DNA of 16,019 nt from an uncultured Ellagibacter sp. (GTDB lineage: Bacteria > Actinomycetota > Coriobacteriia > Coriobacteriales > Eggerthellaceae): NCBI RefSeq assembly GCF_934636505.1, contig NZ_CAKUAL010000050.1, forward strand, positions 1 through 16,019, given 5' to 3'. The notes beneath the pieces are model-generated. The model did not search any database, had not been told where the DNA came from, and saw only the letters and a list, made by a program, of their open reading frames with translations. Below are positions 1 to 6,219 of this stretch, in pieces. The position numbers were made by a program, and so were the translations under genes. The stretch's first letter is position 1; each line of letters begins with the position of its first letter.

Positions 1-331
1 GCCCTCCCCCGAGCGCCCCCTCTCGACCCCGCCTGGCAACCAAACACAAACCCAGGGCACAACTTTCGTCCCCTCCCCAGGCGTCCCATCCCCCTAAATT
101 CGCCCTTTTTGTCCAGAAACCCTCCGAGCCGACGTCGGCCAGCATTTTCATGGTGGCGCCTCAAGGCAACTGACTCAGTTTTGCTGCAGGCATTCCAGAC
201 GCCACCGGGTCAAACGACCTTGACACGCACGCGCTTTCCCTCGATGCTTCGGTAAGGGGGGCTGCGAAAATCGCAGCACGGGTAATCGGCGCCGCGCCCC
301 CGAAGGCAAAAGCAAACACGGGAGCGATACG
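1..331. other. Non-coding stretch left of the MGMT-like gene
   Basis: I see no gene here. The first 130 bases are C-rich and carry no plausible start with a ribosome binding site. An open frame on the minus strand (161-526) overlaps the recognisable MGMT-like gene antisense and resembles nothing I know. The last dozen bases contain the ribosome binding site of the next gene (GGAG at 321-324). No clear -35/-10 pair was recognised. Confidence 0.5.
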
Positions 332-640
332 ATGGGAAAAGTCCTGGACGAAGATTTGGTTTATGAGATTCTCTCCGTCGTGGCGGAGATCCCGGCAGGA
401 TGCGTCGCCTCGTACGGTCAGATAGCGCGCCTCATCGGCAGGGAGAAAAACTCTCGCCTGGTCGGAGCCGTGCTGAGTGAAGCGGATCGCTACGGCGATT
501 ATCCGTGCCACCGCGTCGTCAACCACGCGGGACGCCTCGCACCCAACTTCCCCGACCAGCGATCACTACTGACGGAGGAAGGAGTCACCTTCCGAGACAA
601 CGGCTGCGTCGACATGAAAAAGCACCAGTGGAACGAGTAG
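332..640 (+). CDS. MGMT/alkyltransferase-like (ATL) DNA-binding protein, Cys-type
   Basis: A 102-residue protein with the DNA-binding fold of O6-alkylguanine-DNA alkyltransferases (Pfam DNA_binding_1 / MGMT family). It lacks the N-terminal domain of full Ogt/Ada. The segment from about residue 8 (VYEILSVVAEIPAGCVASYG) is the usual family opening, followed by the helix-turn-helix (QIARLIGREKNSRLVGAVL). The active-site motif is PCHRVV with Cys at residue 59. Classical ATLs carry Trp there and only flag alkylated guanine for nucleotide excision repair, so this protein keeps the residue that accepts the alkyl group. The C-terminus (GRLAPN, then Q, LL, EEGV, ending near W) follows the ATL pattern. 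The start has GGAG 7 bases upstream. It appears monocistronic. Family is confident; whether it transfers alkyl groups or acts as a sensor is open. Confidence 0.88.
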   Translation: MGKVLDEDLVYEILSVVAEIPAGCVASYGQIARLIGREKNSRLVGAVLSEADRYGDYPCHRVVNHAGRLAPNFPDQRSLLTEEGVTFRDNGCVDMKKHQWNE

Positions 641-920
641 CCAGGCAGCGCGGCGTCGAAAGGAGCGACGCCCACGGAGAGCAATCCGCAGGACGCCGAG
701 CGGATGTGAGATCTGGCCGGCAAGCGAACAACAGCGAGAACAACTTGCACCATACCGAGCGGGCACGCGACCCCATACGACGGCGAGCGGCAACGAGTGA
801 ACGCAAGGCCGGATAGCAGGCGAATGACGAGCAAATACCGAACGGGCAACGACAGGCGGCGGGCGATCGTTGCCCCAAGCGCCGATCGGGCGGCAAATTA
901 GATCGACCCCGCAGCTCAAT

Positions 921-946
921 TTTGCACGTAATCAAAAAAGTGCAAA
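921..946. repeat. Small inverted repeat (7-bp arms)
   Basis: TTTGCAC at 921-927 is the reverse complement of GTGCAAA at 940-946, separated by a 12-base A-rich loop. It lies just outside the larger inverted-repeat pair and could be a hairpin or protein site. There is no U-run, so it is not a typical terminator. Confidence 0.4.
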
Positions 947-962
947 CATTTCGATAGGTTTT

Positions 963-1112
963 GGCACAAAAACCGAGTTGTCCCACTTATTCGTATGCGA
1001 AATATTCGCTTCCTGATTATTTGACCTGGGCTTTTATCATGTGGAGAAAATCGACAAGTCCGTTTTCTTTCTATTGAGGCCTTCCATCGTGGGATTCCTC
1101 GGTTTTTGTGCC
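963..1112. repeat. MITE-like element: 24-bp inverted repeats around 102 bp of AT-rich DNA
   Basis: GGCACAAAAACCGAG at 963-977 recurs as its exact reverse complement at 1098-1112. After a 3-base mismatch the match resumes inward (TCCCAC at 981-986 against GTGGGA at 1089-1094). This gives arms of 24 bp with 21 matches, in inverted orientation at the ends of a 150-bp segment that carries no gene. This is the architecture of a miniature inverted-repeat element. I did not find a direct target duplication abutting both ends. The heptamer GCAAACA occurs at 942-948 and 1113-1119, but only the right copy touches an end. A long stem-loop in a transcript is the alternative reading. Confidence 0.45.
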
Positions 1113-1233
1113 GCAAACAGCCTTCGGGGCCGCACTTCATTCACGCCGCATGTCCCATAGGGCGGACCCTCGGGAATCGGAGCGAGCCCTTCAATGCACC
1201 ACATCACAACCATCCCGGAAAGGCCGCAAACCC

Positions 1234-1425
1234 ATGCTCAGCGAAACGATCGGGGCCGCTTTTCGCAGCTCGGCCATGCCCATAGCCAACGACCGCGTGC
1301 ACCTCGTGCCGTACTGCGATCAGCTATTTGAAGACCACTTGCGACTGAGAATGGCGCTTTATCCTGCAATCACGAAGTTCATGACCGCAACGACGGGCGG
1401 CACGGGTTCCTACAAGATCGCGTGA
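1234..1425 (+). CDS. Possible small hypothetical ORF or gene fragment
   Basis: A 63-residue open frame beginning with an ATG about 10 bases after a GGAAAGG stretch. An upstream in-frame ATG at 1108 would give 105 residues but has no better ribosome binding site. The residues from about 18 to 45 (DRVHLVPYCDQLFEDHLRLR and following) look protein-like rather than random. I do not recognise a family, and there are no membrane segments or known motifs. It may be a remnant of a larger gene. It stops 73 bases before the end of the convergent ATPase gene. Confidence 0.22.
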   Translation: MLSETIGAAFRSSAMPIANDRVHLVPYCDQLFEDHLRLRMALYPAITKFMTATTGGTGSYKIA

Positions 1426-1483
1426 CGGAATCCAGGTGCCCAGGCCCTTCCACTCTGCCATCGCCCGCCCTGACATTACACGA

Positions 1484-1496
1484 GCCCCGAAGGGGC
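1484..1496 (-). terminator. Short GC hairpin after the ATPase gene
   Basis: GCCCC at 1484-1488 pairs with GGGGC at 1492-1496 around a 3-base loop, one base beyond the stop codon of the minus-strand ATPase gene. No T-run follows on the minus strand, so intrinsic terminator function is weakly supported. Confidence 0.3.
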
Positions 1497-1497
1497 A

Positions 1498-2919
1498 TCA
1501 GCGCGCTTCGAACATCTCGCCTGCGGTCACAAGCGTCAAATCGTCGCGCGCCTTCGCCTTCTTCTGCGTCGATTCGCTCACAGGCTCTTTCGTGAACAGG
1601 AAGAACGAGCGACGAGAGTACCCCTTCACGAGAGGAGCGCGGTGCTCAAGCATCTCGACCGCGCGTGACTCGTTGAAGGAGTTGCGCCACTTGCACTCGC
1701 CCAGAATGATCTCCCTCGACTCCTTGTCTGCAGCGATGAGGTCGATGTCGGTCTCGGCTTTGTCACGCGAATCGGTCCCCCACCAACGGCCGAACGACGA
1801 CGCAAGAAACGGCAGCTCCCCCTTGGCGTTCGCGCGCACAACCCATTGCCCGCACACCGTCTCGAATTGTCTCCCCACATACGTCTGCAGGCCCTGTCCA
1901 AAGGCCGACCCGCGCGCAGCCGCAAACCCGGCGCCCGCCTCAATAGCGCCGACACTTTTGCTCACAAAGGCGTACCAATACGCGAAGAACGGGTCCTCGA
2001 GCGTATACAAAGCCCTGCGCGATGTGCTCGGATTCTCCCCAAATGGCACTTCGCGTTTAACAATGCCCAGGTCAAGAAGCATTTTTAGATACTTCGACAT
2101 AGAGGACGCACTCACGCCCGCTCGCTCGGCTATCCGCTTCGGGGAAGTCTCACCAGAACCGATCGCATCGAGAATCGAGTTGTACAGCGCAGGCTCGCGC
2201 AGCTCTTGGCGAAGCAGCATAAGAGGCTCTTCGTAGAGGATCCCCGAGGTGTCGAACAGAAGCTCGGTAACGTTCTCCTCGTACGTTGCCCCCGCATCGA
2301 TTTGCGCCAAGTAATACGGCGTGCCTCCGAATGTCGAGTAATACGTAATCGATTGCTCCGGCGAAAGCCCTGGCAGCATGAGCGCCGCATCGAAACAGTC
2401 AAACGGCTTAACCTTCAGCTGCATAGTGCGGCGACCGTACAGCGGGCTTTTCCGCCCAAGCACCTCGCCCTCCATGAACCCCTCGTTGCTTCCGCACAAG
2501 ATAATACGAACGTTGGTGGCGCTCAAACCGTGATCGATAGCGATCTGCAAAACCGATGGAAGAGACGGCTCAGTTTCCGCAGCATAGGGAAATTCATCGA
2601 AGACGAGGAGAAACGGCTCGCCTTCGCGTTGCTTGGCGGCGTCCGCGATGAAGGAGAAGGCGCTGCGCCAATCGGGGAACACGCCAGCATCTCCCGGCAA
2701 ACCAAAAAACGAATAGATGGCACGCGAAAAGTAAGCCAGATTCTGCAGCGAGCTGCGCTGCTGAGCAGTGAAGTAGAGCGTCGGCTTATCGCTGGCAAAG
2801 GCGTCGATGAGCGTGGTTTTTCCAACGCGCCTACGACCGTAGACCACCGCCATCTGAAACCCGTCCTTCGCATACATGCGATTGAGCTGGGCAAGCTCCT
2901 TTTCGCGCCCAACGAACAT
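1498..2919 (-). CDS. AAA-type ATPase with winged helix and C-terminal DUF234/PD-(D/E)XK-like domain
   Basis: A 473-residue cytoplasmic protein of the ATPase_2 + DUF234 family, common in archaea and scattered in anaerobic bacteria with largely unknown function. It opens with the family signature FVGREKEL. The Walker A loop is at residues 28-36 (GRRRVGKTT) and Walker B at 104-110 (LLVFDEF). A sensor-like stretch, IILCGS, lies near 139-144. A winged helix-turn-helix occupies about 255-300 (KRIAERAGVSASSMSKYLKM). The C-terminal domain has a PD-(D/E)XK nuclease pattern: E353, D391/D393 and E408-x-K410 (GECKW). The start is supported by a GGTGAG sequence close upstream and by a promoter inside a 45-bp palindrome. 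It stands alone, with no partner gene. The nuclease motif suggests DNA processing, defence or mobile-element biology, but activity is inference. Confidence 0.88.
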   Translation of the reverse strand: MFVGREKELAQLNRMYAKDGFQMAVVYGRRRVGKTTLIDAFASDKPTLYFTAQQRSSLQNLAYFSRAIYSFFGLPGDAGVFPDWRSAFSFIADAAKQREGEPFLLVFDEFPYAAETEPSLPSVLQIAIDHGLSATNVRIILCGSNEGFMEGEVLGRKSPLYGRRTMQLKVKPFDCFDAALMLPGLSPEQSITYYSTFGGTPYYLAQIDAGATYEENVTELLFDTSGILYEEPLMLLRQELREPALYNSILDAIGSGETSPKRIAERAGVSASSMSKYLKMLLDLGIVKREVPFGENPSTSRRALYTLEDPFFAYWYAFVSKSVGAIEAGAGFAAARGSAFGQGLQTYVGRQFETVCGQWVVRANAKGELPFLASSFGRWWGTDSRDKAETDIDLIAADKESREIILGECKWRNSFNESRAVEMLEHRAPLVKGYSRRSFFLFTKEPVSESTQKKAKARDDLTLVTAGEMFEAR

Positions 2920-2937
2920 ACGCTCACCACTTTCTTC

Positions 2938-2987
2938 TGCATAAGATGCTTATGAGTATGATACTCGTAAGCATCTTATGCAAGCAA
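2938..2987 (-). promoter_or_regulatory. Promoter with 45-bp palindromic operator of the ATPase gene
   Basis: Positions 2938-2982 form a near-perfect odd-length palindrome. The outer arms, TGCATAAGATGCTTA and its complement, match completely. The inner arms GAGTAT/ATACTC also match; only one mismatched base pair and the central base break symmetry. On the minus strand a plausible -35 TTGCTT (2982-2987) and -10 TATCAT (2958-2963) are 18 bp apart, which puts the palindrome over the -10 and the spacer. That is where a repressor would block polymerase. The gene's own winged helix is a candidate ligand (autoregulation), which is inference. About 30 bases of leader follow before the start codon. Confidence 0.6.
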
Positions 2988-3057
2988 TAGCGAGAATAGA
3001 TAGTGGGCAGCCATCATTTCGAGGAGTTATTCCGACGGCGCCGAAGCCTCCCCATAA

Positions 3058-3452
3058 AGAAAACGGCCACCTCCCGATAAGGTCCGCGACCTGCGCGGGT
3101 ACATGCTGAACAGCGCCGATTGCGTCGTGTTCCCGAAAGAGTCCATGGGAACCATGGAGGGCACGAACGCCCACGTCGGCGCAGCCAGGATGAAGGGGCG
3201 CGCCATGTCGTGGTCGCGAAAGGGCGCCGAGGCGATGTGCCTGGTCAGGTGCGCTTTCGCGGAGGGGCGGCCGCTCGTCGCGTCGAAGTTCCCCGCGCTC
3301 TACTCGAAGAAGGAGGAGAGGCCGCCGAGAAGTTCCTCGCCAAGGGCCTGTCGCGCGGCCCCGAGTCGTGCGGATCGGGCTGGGCGCCGCCGCACCAGGC
3401 GTCCACCTGGGCGATGAGGTCCAACGCGCGCTTCCGCGCCGGGTCGTGCTAG
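3058..3452 (+). pseudogene. ISLre2-type transposase, C-terminal remnant with frameshift
   Basis: Only the end of an ISLre2-family (UPF0236-like) transposase remains. The frame from 3058 reads a segment with the recognisable C-terminal block GTMEGTNAHVGAARMKGRAM followed by SWSRKGAEAM and LVRC. The catalytic N-terminal two thirds are absent, and a TAA at 3055 closes the frame upstream. Near 3315-3325 the readable sequence moves to another frame, which continues KFLAKGL and a CGSGWAPPHQ-like tail to a stop at 3452. I therefore read one frameshift in a 5'-truncated copy. No terminal inverted repeat was recognised on either side. It ends about 100 bp upstream of the trpB2 promoter. Confidence 0.65.
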
Positions 3453-3559
3453 AATGCGCCTATCCGCAGCGCCGATGGCGCCCCGACCCCCGTCGCACCG
3501 GCAAGGCTTCCGGTCGGCTTTTCCCGCAAAACTTAACTCGCACCAGTTTCAAAAATTGC

Positions 3560-3589
3560 TTGACGCGCTTGTTTTGTTCGGTTTAGAAT
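3560..3589 (+). promoter_or_regulatory. Promoter of the T-box/trpB2 unit
   Basis: TTGACG at 3560-3565 and TAGAAT at 3584-3589 are spaced by 18 bp, close to the primary sigma factor consensus. Transcription would begin near 3596, just before the T-box leader. The stretch between the ISLre2 remnant and this promoter (3453-3559) holds no gene. It contains only a weak hairpin (ACCGG/CCGGT, 3497-3514). Confidence 0.65.
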
Positions 3590-3595
3590 TCGCCC

Positions 3596-3899
3596 AGGTT
3601 GACAACCAAAGACACCTAAACCGTTGAAGCGGGAGTAAAAGCGACAAAAGCGCTTACAGAGAGTTCGGGGTGCTGAGATCCGGCAGTAGCAAGTCGCCAT
3701 AATGGGCCGCTGAGGGCGCAGTTAATAAGCTGCGACGCAAGGACCGCGTCAGAGTCCACGGATGTGATGGCATCCAAAAAAGTGCGCCCGCAAGGGCGAA
3801 TCAAGGTGGCACCGCGAGTTTTCTGATTTCGGATTATCGAATCGTTTTGAAAGCCCGTCCTTGAGGAGCATGTTTCGCTTCGTCAAGGACGGGCTTTTT
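3596..3899 (+). promoter_or_regulatory. T-box riboswitch leader, probably tRNA-Trp-specific
   Basis: The conserved T-box sequence AAGGTGGCACCGCGA lies at 3803-3817, directly before an intrinsic terminator whose 5' arm contains CGTCCTT, the partner of the T-box AAGG in the antiterminator. Upstream, 3655-3690 has the AGAGAG and GGGTGCTGAGA-like elements of Stem I. The 3' side of Stem I carries ATAATGGGCC, in which TGG (3703-3705) is the candidate specifier for tryptophan. The neighbouring frame ATG would mean methionine, but the downstream trpB2 gene supports Trp. Uncharged tRNA-Trp should pair with both specifier and T-box bulge, favour the antiterminator and switch on the gene. T-box identity is seen directly; the specifier choice combines sequence and context. 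Confidence 0.92.
3850..3899 (+). terminator. Regulated intrinsic terminator of the T-box
   Basis: AAAGCCCGTCCTTGA (3850-3864) pairs perfectly with its complement at 3883-3897 (15 bp), with an 18-base loop, ending in a T-run. It overlaps the 3' half of the T-box antiterminator, so the two structures exclude each other. Confidence 0.93.
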
Positions 3900-4011
3900 C
3901 GTTCTTGGGGATGCGGACATGCAAATCCATCGCTGAGCGCTGGCAAAGGCCAAGCCGGTGCTCGACCGTATCCCGCGGGGCAGCCCGCACGTATCTCGAA
4001 AGGACGAGACC

Positions 4012-5505
4012 ATGAACGACCAGAAGAACGCCGACATCTCTATCGAAGACGCTGTTTCGGCGGCGGCTGATTTGGGTTGCGCACCCGAAGCGGGCGAAGA
4101 AAAGACCGAGCCCTATCGCCTATACCTAAGGGAAGACCAGATTCCGACTCAGTACTACAATGTCCGCGCCGACATGCCCGAAAAGCCCGAACCTATGCGC
4201 CTTCCGAACGGAAAGGCGGCTACGTTCGAGGACATCCGCCCCGTGTTCTGCGACGAGTTGGTGCGCCAGGAGCTTGACGACGACACGCGCTATATCGACA
4301 TCCCCGAAGGCGTGCGCGAGATGTACAAAGTGTATCGCCCGTCTCCGCTGTGTCGCGCCTACAACCTGGAACGTGCTTTGGGTACGCCCGCCAAGATCTT
4401 CTACAAGTTCGAAGGCAACAACACCTCGGGTTCGCATAAGCTCAATTCCGCCCTCGCTCAGGCGTATTACGGGGCTCAGCAGGGACTGAACACCATTACG
4501 ACCGAAACGGGAGCCGGCCAGTGGGGTACCGCTCTTTCCGAGGCTGCCGCGCACTACGGGCTTGACTGCGAGGTGTTCATGGTCAAGTGCTCATACGAGC
4601 AGAAGCCGTTCCGCCGCAACATCATGCAGACTTTCGGCGCCAACGTTACTCCGTCCCCTTCCGACACGACCGAGATCGGGCGCAAGATGCTCGCCGACGA
4701 TCCGACATGCACGGGCTCCCTTGGAACCGCGATTTCCGAGGCGGTTGAAAAGGCGCTTCATGTGCCCGAGAACCGCGGCCGCTATCAGCTTGGCAGCGTT
4801 TTGAACCAGGTGGTGCTTCACCAGTCGATCATCGGTTTGGAATCGAAGGCAGCCTTGGAAGAGCTGGGCGAATATCCCGATGTCGTCATTGGCTGCGCAG
4901 GCGGCGGAAGCAATGTGGGCGGTTTGATGGGCGCCTTTATGAAAGACAAGCTCGACGGCACGAAACCCGACACCGATTTCATCTGCGTTGAGCCTGCAAG
5001 CTGCCCGTCCATGACGCGCGGTCGCTACGCCTACGACTTCGCGGACACCGGCCAAACGTGCCCGCTGTGCAAGATGTACACGCTCGGCAACGGGTTCATC
5101 CCCTCAGCCGATCATGCCGGCGGCCTGCGTTATCACGGCATGAGCCCCATTGTTTCCAAGCTAGTGCACGACGGCTATGCACGTGCGGTCAGCGTTAAGC
5201 AGACGGATGTCTTCCAGGCGGGCGTGCAGTTCGCGAAACTCGAAACCATCCTACCCGCACCAGAGAGCTCGCATGCCATCAAGGTGGCCATCGATGAGGC
5301 TCTGGAATGCAAGGAAACGGGCGAGGCGAAGACGATCCTGTTCGGCCTTACGGGAACGGGTTATTTCGACATGATGGCTTATGACGCCTTCATCAATGGG
5401 AAGATGGAAGACCATATCCCGACCGACGAAGAGCTTGAGGTAGGATTCGCCACTATCCCGGCTGTTCCTGGCATTCAGGCGGCGGGCGGCCTTCCTTTTG
5501 AGTAG
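4012..5505 (+). CDS. trpB2: TrpB2-type tryptophan synthase beta chain (PLP enzyme)
   Basis: A 497-residue cytoplasmic PLP-dependent enzyme that condenses indole with L-serine to L-tryptophan. The TrpB2 subfamily features are clear: the early RPSPLCRAYNLE block, the PLP lysine K143 in GSHKLNSA, the catalytic glutamate E165 in TETGAGQWG, the phosphate-binding glycine loop 294-304 (GCAGGGSNVGG), and the TrpB2-specific KMYTLG and HAGGLRYHG stretches. The start at 4012 is chosen for AGGA 7 bases upstream; an upstream GTG at 3958 lacks such a site. The acidic N-terminus of about 30 residues is not a signal peptide. No trpA or other trp gene is adjacent, so it probably uses free indole. The Trp-type T-box ties expression to tryptophan starvation. 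There is no terminator of its own except possibly the hairpin at 5551-5578. Confidence 0.95.
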   Translation: MNDQKNADISIEDAVSAAADLGCAPEAGEEKTEPYRLYLREDQIPTQYYNVRADMPEKPEPMRLPNGKAATFEDIRPVFCDELVRQELDDDTRYIDIPEGVREMYKVYRPSPLCRAYNLERALGTPAKIFYKFEGNNTSGSHKLNSALAQAYYGAQQGLNTITTETGAGQWGTALSEAAAHYGLDCEVFMVKCSYEQKPFRRNIMQTFGANVTPSPSDTTEIGRKMLADDPTCTGSLGTAISEAVEKALHVPENRGRYQLGSVLNQVVLHQSIIGLESKAALEELGEYPDVVIGCAGGGSNVGGLMGAFMKDKLDGTKPDTDFICVEPASCPSMTRGRYAYDFADTGQTCPLCKMYTLGNGFIPSADHAGGLRYHGMSPIVSKLVHDGYARAVSVKQTDVFQAGVQFAKLETILPAPESSHAIKVAIDEALECKETGEAKTILFGLTGTGYFDMMAYDAFINGKMEDHIPTDEELEVGFATIPAVPGIQAAGGLPFE

Positions 5506-5546
5506 CGTTCGTCTTGAGTCGGCGCGTCGAGCGTCCCTAGACAAAC

Positions 5547-5578
5547 AAAAAGGTCGGAAGCTTTTCGGCTTCCGACCT
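5547..5578 (-). terminator. Duplicated tRNA terminator, left copy
   Basis: AGGTCGGAAGC (5551-5561) and GCTTCCGACCT (5568-5578) form an 11-bp perfect stem with a 6-base loop. On the minus strand it is followed by five T (5547-5551). It is the twin of the terminator behind the intact tRNA. On the plus strand it may also slow transcription leaving trpB2, though no T-run follows in that direction. Confidence 0.8.
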
Positions 5579-5633
5579 GAAGTTTCATGGTCGCGGGGGG
5601 CGGATTTGAACCACCGACCTTCGGGTTATGAGC
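5547..5633. repeat. Left 87-bp direct repeat: orphan tRNA-Met 3' part plus terminator (att-like)
   Basis: These 87 bases are identical to 8038-8124. They comprise an intrinsic-terminator hairpin and the last 46 bases of the initiator tRNA-Met gene on the minus strand, from the CCA end (5588-5590) through the anticodon region. The 5' part of the tRNA is missing here: identity stops just past the anticodon loop. This is what remains at the distal end of an element integrated site-specifically into a tRNA gene. Confidence 0.9.
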
Positions 5634-5728
5634 GACCCCAAAGCGTTTCGGGACGAATAGGCTTTATTCACCAATTTTAAACACGGTTGATTTGTAAGTT
5701 CATCCGAACACTTAGGTTTCGTTCTCTA

Positions 5729-5754
5729 ACTCAGCCGGACATGTCCGGCTGAGT
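5729..5754. repeat. 26-bp perfect palindrome upstream of the IS30-type fragment
   Basis: ACTCAGCCGGACA followed by its exact reverse complement gives a 26-bp perfect palindrome. It lies about 60 bp before the start of the IS30-like transposase fragment. IS30-family elements are known to choose roughly 24-bp symmetric target sites, so it may be a target or end sequence. An operator or cruciform is also possible. No T-run follows. Confidence 0.65.
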
Positions 5755-5812
5755 ACGAGAATTCCTTTCCAGAGGCGAGGGCCGAGGGCCCTCCCGAGAG
5801 AAAGGAAGAAAG

Positions 5813-6100
5813 ATGCAGGGAAAGAAGCAGCTGAAGCGCTACCGCAGGCTGGACAGGGTCGAGCGCGCCGCCATACAGAGCAGTCTGGACAAGGGCAGGT
5901 CGTGCAGGCAGATGGCCCGCGACCTGGGCCGCTCGCCCTCGACGGTGTCCGACGAGGTGGCGCGCAACCGCACCGTGTACAAGGGGCCCGGCGCAACCGG
6001 TGTTGCAACCACCGCTATTGCCGTTGCAAAGCTAGTGCCCAAAGCCATTCCCGTTGTTAAGGAGAAGGCGCCAGTAATTGCAAAAGCGGCAGCGATATAG
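5813..6100 (+). pseudogene. IS30-type transposase N-terminus fused in frame to an unrelated tail
   Basis: The 95-residue frame has a good ribosome binding site (AGGA in GAAAGGAAGAAAG) and starts MQGKKQLKRYRRL. Residues about 8-55 form the helix-turn-helix of IS30-family transposases, including MARDLGRSPSTVSDEVARNR. A full IS30 transposase is over 300 residues and carries a DDE catalytic domain, none of which is present. After residue 60 (KGPG) the sequence becomes Ala/Val/Lys-rich (VAKLVPKAIPVVKEKAPVIA) and ends at a TAG. That tail is not transposase and looks like the end of another small protein, so a deletion or recombination joint lies near 5993. If translated, the product would be a DNA-binding domain with a short hydrophobic tail. 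Confidence 0.7.
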
Positions 6101-6130
6101 CAGAGGTCATTATTCGGAAGTAGGGCTCTC

Positions 6131-6176
6131 TACTCGAACCTTGCTCGGCCCTACTCGAACCCGTAGGGCCGAGCAA
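6131..6176. repeat. Iteron-like repeats overlapping a perfect 14-bp inverted repeat
   Basis: Three copies of a TRCTCGRNCC-type decamer start at 6131, 6142 and 6152 (TACTCGAACC, TGCTCGGCCC, TACTCGAACC). Superimposed is a perfect hairpin: TTGCTCGGCCCTAC at 6141-6154 pairs with GTAGGGCCGAGCAA at 6163-6176, with an 8-base loop. No T-run follows, so a protein-binding or recombination structure is likelier than a terminator. Confidence 0.65.
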
Positions 6177-6219
6177 ATTGACCGTCCGCCTTTTAAGCCA
6201 AGCGCAGCAAAAACGCTTT

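Larger units (their letters stand above)
641..1233. other. Gene-poor intergenic region
   Basis: About 590 bases without a convincing gene. The first part (641-900) is GC-rich with several overlapping open frames of low-complexity Arg/Ala/Ser composition that look like spurious translations. From about 900 to 1080 the sequence becomes distinctly AT-rich and holds two inverted repeats (921-946 and 963-1112, listed separately). Base composition unlike the neighbours suggests an inserted or decayed segment. Confidence 0.5.

Noticed and set aside
161..526. 121-residue minus-strand open frame
   Set aside because: It overlaps the recognisable MGMT-like gene antisense, has no recognised family and no good ribosome binding site.
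499..986. Several overlapping open frames on both strands after the MGMT-like gene
   Set aside because: They are Arg/Ser/Ala-rich frames over GC-rich DNA with conflicting strands and no ribosome binding sites or recognisable motifs.
2206..2955. 249-residue plus-strand open frame
   Set aside because: It is an antisense shadow of the ATPase gene, whose minus-strand translation has clear Walker motifs.
3497..3514. Hairpin followed by four T as a terminator
   Set aside because: The stem is only 5 bp and the T-run does not follow directly; no gene clearly needs it.
3958..4011. Upstream GTG start giving TrpB2 18 extra residues
   Set aside because: There is no ribosome binding site before 3958, while AGGA is well placed before the ATG at 4012.
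5588..5633. A second tRNA-Met gene
   Set aside because: Only the part from the anticodon region to CCA is present. The 5' half (acceptor 5' strand, D-arm) is replaced by unrelated sequence, so it cannot fold as a tRNA.
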